A DNA stretch of 64,000 nucleotides, taken from the NCBI RefSeq assembly GCF_021533195.1, contig NZ_JAJNKB010000001.1, positions 310,001 through 374,000 of the forward strand, in the 5' to 3' direction. Positions 1 through 8,457 of this stretch are shown here, piece after piece. Within the stretch, counting starts at the first letter, position 1. Each line of letters opens with the position of its first letter. The translations under genes and the position numbers were made by a program. Origin of the DNA: Portibacter marinus (lineage in GTDB: Bacteria > Bacteroidota > Bacteroidia > Chitinophagales > Saprospiraceae). The notes beneath the pieces are model-generated. The model saw only the letters and a program-made list of their open reading frames with translations, was not told the origin of the DNA and ran no database searches.

Positions 1-684
1 TAAACCTGTAACAAAAGCGGATAGAAATCCAATACCTAGTTCAGCCATGTTGGCAGCATTAGCTGAAAAGCTACCATCCAATAGATCTTTAGCTATTTTT
101 CCAAATATTAGTGGAAGTACCATTAGAAAAGAAAATCTGGCAGCAGTTTCTCGATCCAGTCCCAGCAGTACGGATGTAGAAATGGTTGCTCCAGACCTGG
201 AAATACCAGGTAGAATGGCAATGGCCTGGGCAATACCTACTACAAGAGCATTGGTAAAATTCAGAGATCTATCAGTTTGTTTTGCACGATCTGCAACAAA
301 TAGTAAAAGACCCGTGATCATCAGCATTAACGCTACTAATATGATGTTCTTGTTAAAAAGCGATTCAAGTTGGTCTTCAAAAAACAAACCCACCACTACT
401 GCTGGTACCATCGATAAAATCACAAAACAAGTGAATTGGGTTTCTTTATTCCATTTAAATTTAAGCAAACCTTTAATCAATTCCCAAACCGTTTGACGAA
501 ACACCACAATGGTTGACAAAGCAGTTGCAAAATGAAGTACAACAGTCATCAGTAATGACTCCTCCCCCACCGCATCATCATTCAGAAAGTATTTAAAGAG
601 TTCGAGATGTCCACTACTACTCACTGGAAGAAACTCGGTCAGACCCTGCACAATACCAAGTATGGCAGCCTTGATCAATTCCAT
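1..684 (-). CDS. uppP: Undecaprenyl-diphosphatase UppP/BacA (3' end outside window)
   Basis: Integral inner-membrane phosphatase that dephosphorylates undecaprenyl pyrophosphate, recycling the lipid carrier for peptidoglycan and other surface glycans. Translating the minus strand from the ATG at 684 gives the family signature QGLTEFLPVSSSGHL at residues 13-27 and, further on, the second conserved block PGISRSGAT. The frame is still open at base 1, so about 228 residues are visible and roughly the last 35-40 of the usual ~265 are missing. The start lies 6 bp downstream of the stop of the DUF3098 gene, so the two are very probably cotranscribed, and ftsX lies just upstream of both. This is a common Bacteroidota neighbourhood. 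Confidence 0.95.
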   Translation of the reverse strand, partial: MELIKAAILGIVQGLTEFLPVSSSGHLELFKYFLNDDAVGEESLLMTVVLHFATALSTIVVFRQTVWELIKGLLKFKWNKETQFTCFVILSMVPAVVVGLFFEDQLESLFNKNIILVALMLMITGLLLFVADRAKQTDRSLNFTNALVVGIAQAIAILPGISRSGATISTSVLLGLDRETAARFSFLMVLPLIFGKIAKDLLDGSFSANAANMAELGIGFLSAFVTGL

Positions 685-690
685 TAAAAG

Positions 691-1011
691 CTATTTGAAG
701 ATGGCAAAAATCTCAACGACTAAACCAGCCAAGATAAAAATGGGTGCAATAAGCGTCCTCCTGGTGCTATAGATAATGCTGTCATCCCAGACATCAGGAG
801 AGGGCATTTGACCTCCGGACATCAAAAGCATGCCTATAAATATCAATCCAGCGCCGACTAGCATGTATATATAATTATCCTTTCCAAAACTTAATGCATT
901 TGCCGATGGCGTCTGTGCTCCCTTACCCAGCGTAGATTTTGTCGGTTTAAGTGTATTAGAAGACTTCGCCGGTTTTGACGTAGTCACCACTACTTTCTTC
1001 TTCTTAGCCAT
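691..1011 (-). CDS. DUF3098 family small membrane protein
   Basis: A 106-residue protein with a Lys/Ser/Thr/Pro-rich basic N-terminus (residues 1-40) followed by two hydrophobic segments at about 49-64 and 87-104. This matches the DUF3098 family, which in Bacteroidota is habitually encoded between ftsX and uppP. The function is unknown; the location suggests an accessory role in division or envelope assembly. It has its own -7 promoter element at 1028-1035, so it need not depend on ftsX transcription, and it is followed directly by uppP. The family assignment comes from the sequence pattern and the gene order. Confidence 0.8.
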   Translation of the reverse strand: MAKKKKVVVTTSKPAKSSNTLKPTKSTLGKGAQTPSANALSFGKDNYIYMLVGAGLIFIGMLLMSGGQMPSPDVWDDSIIYSTRRTLIAPIFILAGLVVEIFAIFK

Positions 1012-1027
1012 TTATATTAAGTTTTCG

Positions 1028-1035
1028 CAAATGTA
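1028..1035 (-). promoter_or_regulatory. Bacteroidota -7 promoter element (TACATTTG) for DUF3098-uppP
   Basis: On the minus strand this octamer fits TAnnTTTG exactly and sits 17 bp before the ATG at 1011. A TTTG lies further upstream (complement of 1059-1062) but with a 23-bp spacer, longer than the usual 19-21, so only the -7 element is convincing. Confidence 0.45.
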
Positions 1036-1049
1036 TAAATAATTTTACT

Positions 1050-1889
1050 TCATGAGTACAAATCCTCTTCTCTCATCGCCAAAAATCTGTTTAAAATTGC
1101 ATTGGTACTTAATAAATTGACTAAAAAACCTACCAACAACATGATTATTGCTACCAGCACAATATTCCAGACACTCACTATTTGCTGTATCGTTTGATTA
1201 GAATACATCAGATAAATGATGGCAATGATGAAAAGTAACACCGCTATTCCTCCAGATAAAAGACCAGAGTAAAATGCCCTTTGTAAAAATGGTCGTTTAA
1301 TAAAATTCCAATCTGAACCCAAAAGCTTGAGAGTATAGAACGAAGTTTTGGATTCCGCCAGGCTAAGTTTGATGGCATTAAAAATCAAAGTGAAAGCCAG
1401 AATAGAAAAGAAAACTCCAATTACCAATGCCAATCTAGAAAATTTTCTGACATTGGTTTGAATTTGATCTACATAGGAGGTTTGAGCATAGGCCTCCTTC
1501 ACTTCAGGCATGCGCTTGATTAGCTCAAGATTCAATTGGTCCTTAGAAATATTTAGCTGGTAGGTGTCGTAGAACGGGTTTTCTCCTTCGATATCAAGAA
1601 AAGCAGCTCCTAATTCTCGTTCCATGAGCCTTTTCGCATCCTCTCTGGAGGTATAACGGATTGTTGATTGTACGGCACCGGGGATTGCAGCAAGTTGAGG
1701 CGTTAAATCATTTTTAACATTTGGTTTCACTTCGATTAACACACTTGTTTCGTTCCTAAGCGTTTTCACAAGTGAATTGCTCTTAAAAGCAATCATAAAA
1801 TACACCCCTATAAAAAACAGCATCAAACTTGTGCATATAATTATGGGTATGGACCTGGAAGAAAATAAATACTTTATAACTTTGACCAT
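1050..1889 (-). CDS. ftsX: Cell-division permease-like protein FtsX
   Basis: FtsX pairs with the ATPase FtsE at the septum and transmits ATP hydrolysis to periplasmic peptidoglycan hydrolases. The 279-residue protein has the expected layout: a short basic N-terminus, a first transmembrane helix (about 15-35), a periplasmic domain of about 120 residues, then three transmembrane helices in the C-terminal half (about 155-175, 205-230, 245-265). I chose the ATG at 1889 rather than the TTG one codon upstream. ftsE is not in the window. The gene is divergent from the secreted-protein gene starting at about 1928, so both promoters must share the roughly 40 bp between them or overlap the coding ends. 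Confidence 0.9.
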   Translation of the reverse strand: MVKVIKYLFSSRSIPIIICTSLMLFFIGVYFMIAFKSNSLVKTLRNETSVLIEVKPNVKNDLTPQLAAIPGAVQSTIRYTSREDAKRLMERELGAAFLDIEGENPFYDTYQLNISKDQLNLELIKRMPEVKEAYAQTSYVDQIQTNVRKFSRLALVIGVFFSILAFTLIFNAIKLSLAESKTSFYTLKLLGSDWNFIKRPFLQRAFYSGLLSGGIAVLLFIIAIIYLMYSNQTIQQIVSVWNIVLVAIIMLLVGFLVNLLSTNAILNRFLAMREEDLYS

Positions 1890-1927
1890 CAATCATGACT
1901 CAATTATCTTGCGAAGATATTAGCAAA

Positions 1928-2518
1928 ATGCGATATATGAACATTAATGCACTTCTAATTTTACTGATCGTCGTCTTTAACGCCATTGCTCTAAAGGCAC
2001 AGATCACACTAAACAACCCGTCATTCGAAGATGAACCTGCCGATGCCACCGTACCAATGGGCTGGTTTCCTTGTGCCAAGGGTACGACGCCAGACATTCT
2101 GCCAGGTTTCTGGGGAGTCTATTCAGAAGCAAGCGAAGGTCAAACATTCGTTGGACTAATCACACGTTTCGATGGATCCTATGAAAGTATTGGACAGCGT
2201 TTTAGTGAAAGGCTGGATGAAGAAACATGCTATTCTTTTAAAATAGACCTGGCCCAATCCCTGAGTTATGCAGGTTATAATGAGCCTCTAAAAATTCGTA
2301 TCTGGGTCAGCAATCGTAAATGTGCGAAAGAGCAATTGGTTTTTGAGTCTAAATTCATAGAACATTCTAACTGGAAAACTTATGACATCAACTTTACTCC
2401 TGATTTTAGGGCAAAGTATATATTGATTGAAGCTTTTTACACAGAAGGTGAAATAAACCGTACTGGAAACATTCTTATTGATAACATTACACCCTTGATT
2501 CCATGCTCAAAAGTATAA
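1928..2518 (+). CDS. Secreted protein with jelly-roll (carbohydrate-binding-like) fold
   Basis: Not assigned to a named family. The product starts with a clear signal peptide (residues 1-25, ending in LKAQ). The mature part opens with a pattern NPSFEDEP...P.GW, which is typical of beta-sandwich modules of the carbohydrate-binding or discoidin type, and ends with ILIDNIT, the usual last strand of such modules. Four cysteines could form disulfides. An ATG at 1895 is also in frame, but it would put 11 extra polar residues before the signal peptide; 1928 or 1937 is more likely. The 3' end overlaps the next gene by 16 bp, which implies translational coupling with that lipoprotein. Confidence 0.6.
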   Translation: MRYMNINALLILLIVVFNAIALKAQITLNNPSFEDEPADATVPMGWFPCAKGTTPDILPGFWGVYSEASEGQTFVGLITRFDGSYESIGQRFSERLDEETCYSFKIDLAQSLSYAGYNEPLKIRIWVSNRKCAKEQLVFESKFIEHSNWKTYDINFTPDFRAKYILIEAFYTEGEINRTGNILIDNITPLIPCSKV

Positions 2519-3183
2519 TTCAATTTATCTTACTGTCATGCGCCCTCGTATTTCTTATGTCCTGTAAAAATGAGGAGGACCCTAAATCGTATCTGATCAA
2601 AGAAAAAAATCAGGTTTGGTCAGTAAAAGAGGTGGATGGTGAATTTTCTAAGGATCAGTTGACCTATCTCGAAACTTACGAATACGATAGCGATGGAAAC
2701 GAAATCGGCCATCTCATCTACAATACAGATGGAGAATTAAATGGCAAAGAGCTGTCAGTATTTGATGATAATCATACTCGACCTATTGGAACCAGGTATT
2801 ATACTCCCCAAGATTCATTGTTGAGCTATTACCATCTGACCTATAATGAAAAAGGTGAAAAAATAACAAGAAAGGGGTTTGATGCAGCCACAGATGAATT
2901 ACTGAGAATCGAAAGATTCTCTTACGATGATAAAGGAAATATGATCAGGAAAGAAATCCGTACACATGAAGATCAGCTTTTAGCATCCTATGTTTTTAAA
3001 TACGATGAATTTGGAAACAAAACGGACATGGCATCCTACAATGGTGAAGGCATTGAGAGGGTACGTGAAATTTATAAAATTACCAAAAGAGACAATGAAA
3101 ACCAGTGGTTAGAGAACTGGGGTTGGCAAGGTGAACGCCCAGTCACTTTTCGAACCAGAGAATTGATCTATTCGACTAATTAA
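2503..3183 (+). CDS. Lipoprotein with YD-type repeats
   Basis: A 226-residue exported lipoprotein: hydrophobic signal and lipobox LMSC with the lipid-carrying Cys at residue 21. The mature chain has at least three spaced repeats of the kind YEYDSDGNEIG, FSYDDKGNMIR and FKYDEFGNKTD, each predicting a beta-hairpin. They resemble RHS/YD or WG-type beta repeats found in many Bacteroidota surface proteins. The start lies inside the preceding gene (16-bp overlap), so the two secreted proteins are likely made together. No catalytic motif is seen and the function is unknown. Confidence 0.7.
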   Translation: MLKSIIQFILLSCALVFLMSCKNEEDPKSYLIKEKNQVWSVKEVDGEFSKDQLTYLETYEYDSDGNEIGHLIYNTDGELNGKELSVFDDNHTRPIGTRYYTPQDSLLSYYHLTYNEKGEKITRKGFDAATDELLRIERFSYDDKGNMIRKEIRTHEDQLLASYVFKYDEFGNKTDMASYNGEGIERVREIYKITKRDNENQWLENWGWQGERPVTFRTRELIYSTN

Positions 3184-3191
3184 ATCGTTTC

Positions 3192-3608
3192 TTACTGTTG
3201 GTCCGAGAGCCCTTCCAGTGATTTTTTGAGCTCCTCTAACAGGTCTTGCATTTCATTTTCAATCTTTCGTTTTTCCGCTTCGTTATCTGAGCCTTTCTGT
3301 TCCTTTAGTTGCTCCATGGACTTTTCCAGTTCTTTCTTTTGATCCTGTAATTTTTCCAGATCAATATTGGATAGACGATCCTTTAAGGAATTAATTAGCT
3401 CTGTAAACTTATCGATTGTCTCATCGTATTTGCCTTCATCATATCTTTCTTTTTCGGCTACAACCAATGATTTAATATCACTACCCAGATCCTTAACCTT
3501 TTCCACTATCCGCTCAGCTTGTTCTTGCTCATTTTCACTTCCAAAAAAATAATTATAACCTAAAATGATTAGGAGCACCAGAAATGCATATTTGATTAAC
3601 GTCCTCAT
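3192..3608 (-). CDS. Membrane-anchored coiled-coil protein
   Basis: A 138-residue protein with one N-terminal transmembrane helix (about residues 5-22) followed by a highly charged Glu/Lys-rich region. Heptad-like Leu/Ile spacing from about residue 30 to the end predicts a long coiled coil. It probably projects from the inner membrane and oligomerises. It ends 8 bp from the stop of the convergent lipoprotein gene. I do not recognise a family; the simple composition means database matches would be unreliable guides. Confidence 0.55.
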   Translation of the reverse strand: MRTLIKYAFLVLLIILGYNYFFGSENEQEQAERIVEKVKDLGSDIKSLVVAEKERYDEGKYDETIDKFTELINSLKDRLSNIDLEKLQDQKKELEKSMEQLKEQKGSDNEAEKRKIENEMQDLLEELKKSLEGLSDQQ

Positions 3609-3777
3609 AAGAAATAAATAAGTTTAGTTTTGTTTAAATGGTTACAATGCACGTGAGTCGCTACATTATATACTTTAATGCACCTCGTCCTTTAACCATT
3701 CCCATTTAGAACTGATTTTCGACAGAGATTATTTTTTGATCTACCAATGGTCACCTCCCTATCTGACAATATTTCAT

Positions 3778-3785
3778 TATTTTTG
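3778..3785 (+). promoter_or_regulatory. Bacteroidota -7 promoter element (TATTTTTG) for leuS
   Basis: Exact TAnnTTTG match 28 bp before the leuS ATG at 3814, giving a predicted transcript start near 3792 and a leader of about 22 nt. No TTTG is seen at the -33 spacing. Its position rules against the longer reading frame that begins at 3736. Confidence 0.5.
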
Positions 3786-3813
3786 CCCCTTCTTTAAATG
3801 GAAATATAGAAAT

Positions 3814-6651
3814 ATGCAATACAACGCATCAAAGATAGAGCGTAAGTGGAAAGATTACTGGAAAGAAAATAACATTTACCAGGTTGAAATAGACAAGAAC
3901 AAGCCGAAATATTATGTGTTAGATATGTTTCCATATCCATCTGGATCAGGACTGCATGTAGGTCATCCCCTTGGCTATATCGCATCAGACATCTACACCA
4001 GATATAAAAGGATGAATGGCTTTAACGTATTGCATCCTATGGGCTATGATGCTTTTGGTCTTCCTGCAGAACAATATGCCATACAGACAGGAGTTCATCC
4101 AGCTCAATCTACAGATGAAAATATTGAGCGCTATCGAGCCCAATTAGATAATATTGGATTCAGTTTTGACTGGGAGAGACAAGTGAAGACTTCGGATCCA
4201 TCCTACTACAAGTGGACTCAGTGGATCTTTCTTCAGCTCTTCGAGCACTACTACGATGTCGAAGCTGACAAGGCCAAACCAATAGAAGAGCTGAAAGCCC
4301 GATTTGCTCAAGAGGGCAATTCAGATGATGAATCTTCTTTTACTGCGCAGGAATGGCAGGCCATGAGCAAGAAAGAACAGGAAGATCTATTGATGAATTA
4401 TAGACTTGCCTATCGGAAAACAGGCTATGTGAATTGGTGCGAAGCTCTGGGTACCGTCTTAGCGAATGATGAAGTAAAAGACGGCGTTTCGGAAAGAGGG
4501 GGCCATCCTGTAGAACAACGAGCCATGATGCAATGGTCGCTAAGAATTACGGCATATGCTGAGCGGTTGCTTGATGGATTGGATCAGGTGGAATGGTCAA
4601 CTGCACTGGTAGCAATGCAGAATAATTGGATCGGAAAGTCAGAAGGAGCGCAGGTGTTTTTCGATATCGTCGGCCATGAAGGACAAATCGAGGTATTCAC
4701 CACTCGTCCTGATACCATTTTCGGTGCGACTTATATGGTCCTTGCACCTGAATTGGATTTGGTTCAGGACCTCACAACTGCTGAACAAAGTGCTGAAATA
4801 AATCAATATTTAGACTATGTGAAATCAAGGTCGGATCTGGACAGAATGTCAGAAAGTAAAACCGTTACGGGAGCATTCACCGGGTCTTACGCCATCAACC
4901 CTTTTACAGAGGAAAAGATTCCGATCTGGATCGGTGAATATGTCTTGAAAGACTATGGAACTGGAGCCATCATGGCGGTTCCTAGTGATGATGAAAGAGA
5001 TAAAGCATTTGCCATCAAGTTCAATCTCAAGATTGTCGATGTAGTCGACAAATCGGATTATCCAGGGGCCACATTGCATGATAAACTGGGAAAAATTATT
5101 AATTCAGACTTTCTCAATGGAATGGAAGTTCCCGAAGCCATTCAACACATGTTCAAGGAAATAGAAAGCAGAGGCCTAGGCAAAAAGAAAGTGAATTATA
5201 AATTGCGCGATGCTAATTTCAGCAGACAAAGGTACTGGGGCGAACCCTTTCCGATTAAATATGATGAGGATGGCATTGCACATCCGCTAGACTACGATGA
5301 ACTACCGTTGGAATTGCCGGATCTGGAAGATTACAAACCGACCAGTTCTGGTAAATCTCCTTTAGCCAGATTAGAAAACTGGGTGAAGACAGAGGATGGT
5401 ATGACCAGAGAAACAGACACCATGCCTGGATATGCGGGATCTTCATGGTACTTTTTAAGATATATGGATCCAAATAATGAGGAGGCATTTGCAAGTCAGG
5501 AGGCCGTAAACTATTGGCAGGATGTAGACTTATATATTGGAGGCACTGAACACGCTGTAGGTCACCTGATGTATTCCAGATTTTGGCATAAATTCTTGTA
5601 TGATTTGGGATTGGTACCTACTGAAGAACCGTTTAAAAAGCTAATCAATCAAGGCATGATTCAAGGTGTGATTGAATATGTCTATCTGAGTAAAGAGAAA
5701 GAAGATGGCCATTCAAAGTTTGTTTGCGCAAGAATTGTAGAAGAGCAAGGGAATGAGGAAGACTATGCAAAAATACCCGTGTATGTTGATTTTGTTCAAG
5801 GCTATGGATCGCCAAATTCTTACTTGAACGTTGAGTCCATTCATCGATTTGTAGAGTGGAGACCAGAATATGAGGATGCTATTTTTCAATGTGGTCAGGG
5901 AAAATACCAGAAAGGTAAAAACGAAAGTGTAAATAGTCATTTGGTGACCAGTTCAGAAATTGGTAAAATGTCCAAAAGGTATTTCAATGTTGTGAATCCA
6001 GATGATGTGGTTGCTGATTATGGCGCGGACTGCTTTAGAATGTATGAAATGTTTCTTGGGCCTATTGAGCAATCAAAACCCTGGGACACCAATGGAATCG
6101 ACGGTATTTCAAAGTTTATTCGCAAATACTGGTCTTTGTTTTTCGATGAAGAAGGAAAAGCCATTATTTCTGATTCCAAGCCCGATGATAAAGAGTTAAA
6201 AGTGTTGCATACGGTGATTAAGAAAGTCAATGAAGATGTAGAAAGATTTTCATTTAATACCGCTATCTCAGCATTCATGACAGCGGTTAACGAACTGAGA
6301 AAGTTAAAATGCCATAAACGTGAAATTCTGAATTCTTTAAATCACCTTCTGGCTCCATTTGCTCCCTTCTTAACGGAAGAAGTTCATGAGTTTCTGGGTG
6401 GAACGGAATCCATACATACACTTACATATCCTGAACACAATGAAGAGTATCTGATAGAATCTAGTGTCACTTACCCGATATGCTTCAATGGGAAAAAAAG
6501 AAGTGAGGAAAATTTTCCGGCGGATGCCACAAATGATGAGATTATGGCTGCGGTTAAAGAGTTGACAGTGTTTGACAAGTATACCGAAGGTAAAACAGTA
6601 AGAAAAATTATCGTGGTTCCAGGTAGAATGATCAATATTGTAGTCGGATAA
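3814..6651 (+). CDS. leuS: Leucyl-tRNA synthetase
   Basis: Class I aminoacyl-tRNA synthetase charging tRNA-Leu in the cytoplasm. The 945-residue product has the nucleotide-binding HIGH-type motif HVGH in the block PYPSGSGLHVGHPLGY (residues about 39-54), a CP1 editing domain with the threonine-rich segment TTRPDTIFGATYMV, and the second ATP-binding motif as KMSKR rather than KMSKS. Before KMSKR there is an extra block of about 70 residues (nucleotides ~5690-5900) that I expect in Bacteroidota LeuRS but not in the E. coli enzyme. The ATG at 3814 fits the normal family N-terminus; an in-frame start 26 codons upstream would cover the promoter. The sulfatase gene begins 4 bp after the stop. Confidence 0.97.
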   Translation: MQYNASKIERKWKDYWKENNIYQVEIDKNKPKYYVLDMFPYPSGSGLHVGHPLGYIASDIYTRYKRMNGFNVLHPMGYDAFGLPAEQYAIQTGVHPAQSTDENIERYRAQLDNIGFSFDWERQVKTSDPSYYKWTQWIFLQLFEHYYDVEADKAKPIEELKARFAQEGNSDDESSFTAQEWQAMSKKEQEDLLMNYRLAYRKTGYVNWCEALGTVLANDEVKDGVSERGGHPVEQRAMMQWSLRITAYAERLLDGLDQVEWSTALVAMQNNWIGKSEGAQVFFDIVGHEGQIEVFTTRPDTIFGATYMVLAPELDLVQDLTTAEQSAEINQYLDYVKSRSDLDRMSESKTVTGAFTGSYAINPFTEEKIPIWIGEYVLKDYGTGAIMAVPSDDERDKAFAIKFNLKIVDVVDKSDYPGATLHDKLGKIINSDFLNGMEVPEAIQHMFKEIESRGLGKKKVNYKLRDANFSRQRYWGEPFPIKYDEDGIAHPLDYDELPLELPDLEDYKPTSSGKSPLARLENWVKTEDGMTRETDTMPGYAGSSWYFLRYMDPNNEEAFASQEAVNYWQDVDLYIGGTEHAVGHLMYSRFWHKFLYDLGLVPTEEPFKKLINQGMIQGVIEYVYLSKEKEDGHSKFVCARIVEEQGNEEDYAKIPVYVDFVQGYGSPNSYLNVESIHRFVEWRPEYEDAIFQCGQGKYQKGKNESVNSHLVTSSEIGKMSKRYFNVVNPDDVVADYGADCFRMYEMFLGPIEQSKPWDTNGIDGISKFIRKYWSLFFDEEGKAIISDSKPDDKELKVLHTVIKKVNEDVERFSFNTAISAFMTAVNELRKLKCHKREILNSLNHLLAPFAPFLTEEVHEFLGGTESIHTLTYPEHNEEYLIESSVTYPICFNGKKRSEENFPADATNDEIMAAVKELTVFDKYTEGKTVRKIIVVPGRMINIVVG

Positions 6652-6655
6652 AATC

Positions 6656-8398
6656 ATGATAAAGTCAATCCTTCTATCGGTTCTGCTAAGTTTGATATCT
6701 CTCCATGGTAACGGACAAACGAAGGACAGGCCAAATGTTCTTCTGATCATAACCGATGATCAGGGCTATGGAGATCTTGGATCACACGGAAATCCTTATA
6801 TATCAACACCCCATCTTGACGCTTTTACAAAACAAAGTGTCCAATTTTATAACTTCTATGTTTCTCCTGTTTGTGCTCCCACACGCGCCAGTCTGATGAC
6901 AGGAAGGTACGCCCTAAGGACAGGAGTCCGCGATACTTACAACGGTGGATCCATCATGTCTACAGAAGAATATACATTGGCTGAATTATTTCGCGATGGT
7001 GGGTATCAAACCGGAATATTTGGCAAATGGCATTTAGGAGATAACTATCCGTCCAGACCGATAGACCAGGGATTTGATGAATCAGTTATACATCTATCAG
7101 GAGGTATTGGACAAGTGGGTGACTTTACCACCTATTTTCAAAAGGACAGCAGCTATTTAGATCCGGTTTTATGGCATAATGGAAGTCAAAAAAAATATCA
7201 GGGATATTGTTCTGACATTTTCACAAATGAAGCCATAAAGTTTATAGAAGCAAATGCACAAGCTCCATTTTTTTGCTATTTGTCCTTTAATGCTCCTCAT
7301 ACACCATTGCAGGTTCCAGAAAAATACTACCGAAAGTATAAGGATTTAGAGCCTAAATTTCCTGGAGATCTTGAAAAGACATCACAACTTTCAGAACGCA
7401 ATAAGGAAGATGCTAGAAAGGTATATGCTATGGTTGAAAACATTGATGATAACGTGGGAAAAGTGATGGCATTGCTTAAAAGCCTGGCAATTGAGAACAA
7501 TACCATTGTGATTTTCATGACGGACAATGGGCCGCAGCAGTTTAGATACAATGGTGAAATGAGGGGATTAAAAGGTAGCGTTTACAGAGGCGGCACGAGA
7601 GTACCATTCTATTTAAGATATCCCCAAATCAGCAATACCAGAGCTGTATATGAAAATGTTGCTCATATAGATGTTTTGCCTTCATTGGCAGAACTATGCG
7701 AAATTGAACCAGCTAAATCAAATGTATTAGATGGTAAGAGTTTTGTACCCCTAATAGTAGCGAGAGATCCTGAGTGGAATAAACGCTCCTTATTCTTTTA
7801 CTGGACCAGGAAGTATCCGGAGCGATATCAAAATATGGCCCTATTGAAAGACTCCTTAAAATTGATAGGCCACACATCATTCGATGCTGATGTGAGTCAA
7901 TTTGAGCTTTTCAATATCGAACAAGATCCTAGCGAATCGAAAAACATTCTTTTAGAAGAACTTGTCTCTGCCAGGTCACTCAAGGAAGAGTTGGATAGCA
8001 TTTTGTCTAACCTGATTCATTCAAAAAATTTAATGAAACCACCACTCATAGAAATTGGTACCAACTATGAAAACCCGACCTTTCTGAATCGCAATGATGC
8101 CGGAGGACAACGTGGAATATGGGCACAAGAGGAAATATTCGGTAAATGGTATGCCAAAATTCATCCCGGAACTTATGATATCGATCTTAAACTTATCAAT
8201 CCTCTAACAGGAAGTGTGACTGTACTTTTGGAGTTCAATGGTCAAATTCTAAGAAAGGAGTTTGTAGTGGACAACGAAGATATGATCACATTAGAGAATG
8301 TTTATCTCGCTGAAGGTTCCGGAGATATTATTCCTTCCCTCAGAATTGATGGTCGAAACATTTTACCATTTTGGGTCAGTTTTGATAGACACCAATAA
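6656..8398 (+). CDS. Secreted Cys-type sulfatase (arylsulfatase family)
   Basis: A 580-residue sulfatase with an N-terminal signal peptide (about residues 1-20, ending GNGQ). The metal-binding pair is at D34-D35 in ITDDQGYGD, and the formylglycine signature C73-x-P-x-R77 is followed by MTGR, so Cys73 would need conversion to formylglycine by an anSME-type maturase or FGE (not in this window). A conserved GKWHLG block follows. The C-terminal 120 residues form a beta-rich extension beyond the usual catalytic core. Such enzymes in marine Bacteroidota remove sulfate esters from algal polysaccharides; the substrate cannot be read from the sequence. It starts 4 bp after leuS and probably reads from the same transcript. 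Confidence 0.9.
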   Translation: MIKSILLSVLLSLISLHGNGQTKDRPNVLLIITDDQGYGDLGSHGNPYISTPHLDAFTKQSVQFYNFYVSPVCAPTRASLMTGRYALRTGVRDTYNGGSIMSTEEYTLAELFRDGGYQTGIFGKWHLGDNYPSRPIDQGFDESVIHLSGGIGQVGDFTTYFQKDSSYLDPVLWHNGSQKKYQGYCSDIFTNEAIKFIEANAQAPFFCYLSFNAPHTPLQVPEKYYRKYKDLEPKFPGDLEKTSQLSERNKEDARKVYAMVENIDDNVGKVMALLKSLAIENNTIVIFMTDNGPQQFRYNGEMRGLKGSVYRGGTRVPFYLRYPQISNTRAVYENVAHIDVLPSLAELCEIEPAKSNVLDGKSFVPLIVARDPEWNKRSLFFYWTRKYPERYQNMALLKDSLKLIGHTSFDADVSQFELFNIEQDPSESKNILLEELVSARSLKEELDSILSNLIHSKNLMKPPLIEIGTNYENPTFLNRNDAGGQRGIWAQEEIFGKWYAKIHPGTYDIDLKLINPLTGSVTVLLEFNGQILRKEFVVDNEDMITLENVYLAEGSGDIIPSLRIDGRNILPFWVSFDRHQ

Positions 8399-8457
8399 AG
8401 AGAGATACATTTTAAGATGACTCAATCAGCTTTCTTTGAAGAGAGGTAGCAACAGCC

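Noticed and set aside
47-496. A 149-codon plus-strand frame at the left end
   Set aside because: It lies antisense within uppP, whose minus-strand translation has the complete UppP motifs; the plus-strand product has no family features.
3736-3813. Upstream extension of leuS by 26 residues
   Set aside because: It overlaps the -7 promoter element at 3778-3785, and LeuRS homologues start like the ATG at 3814.
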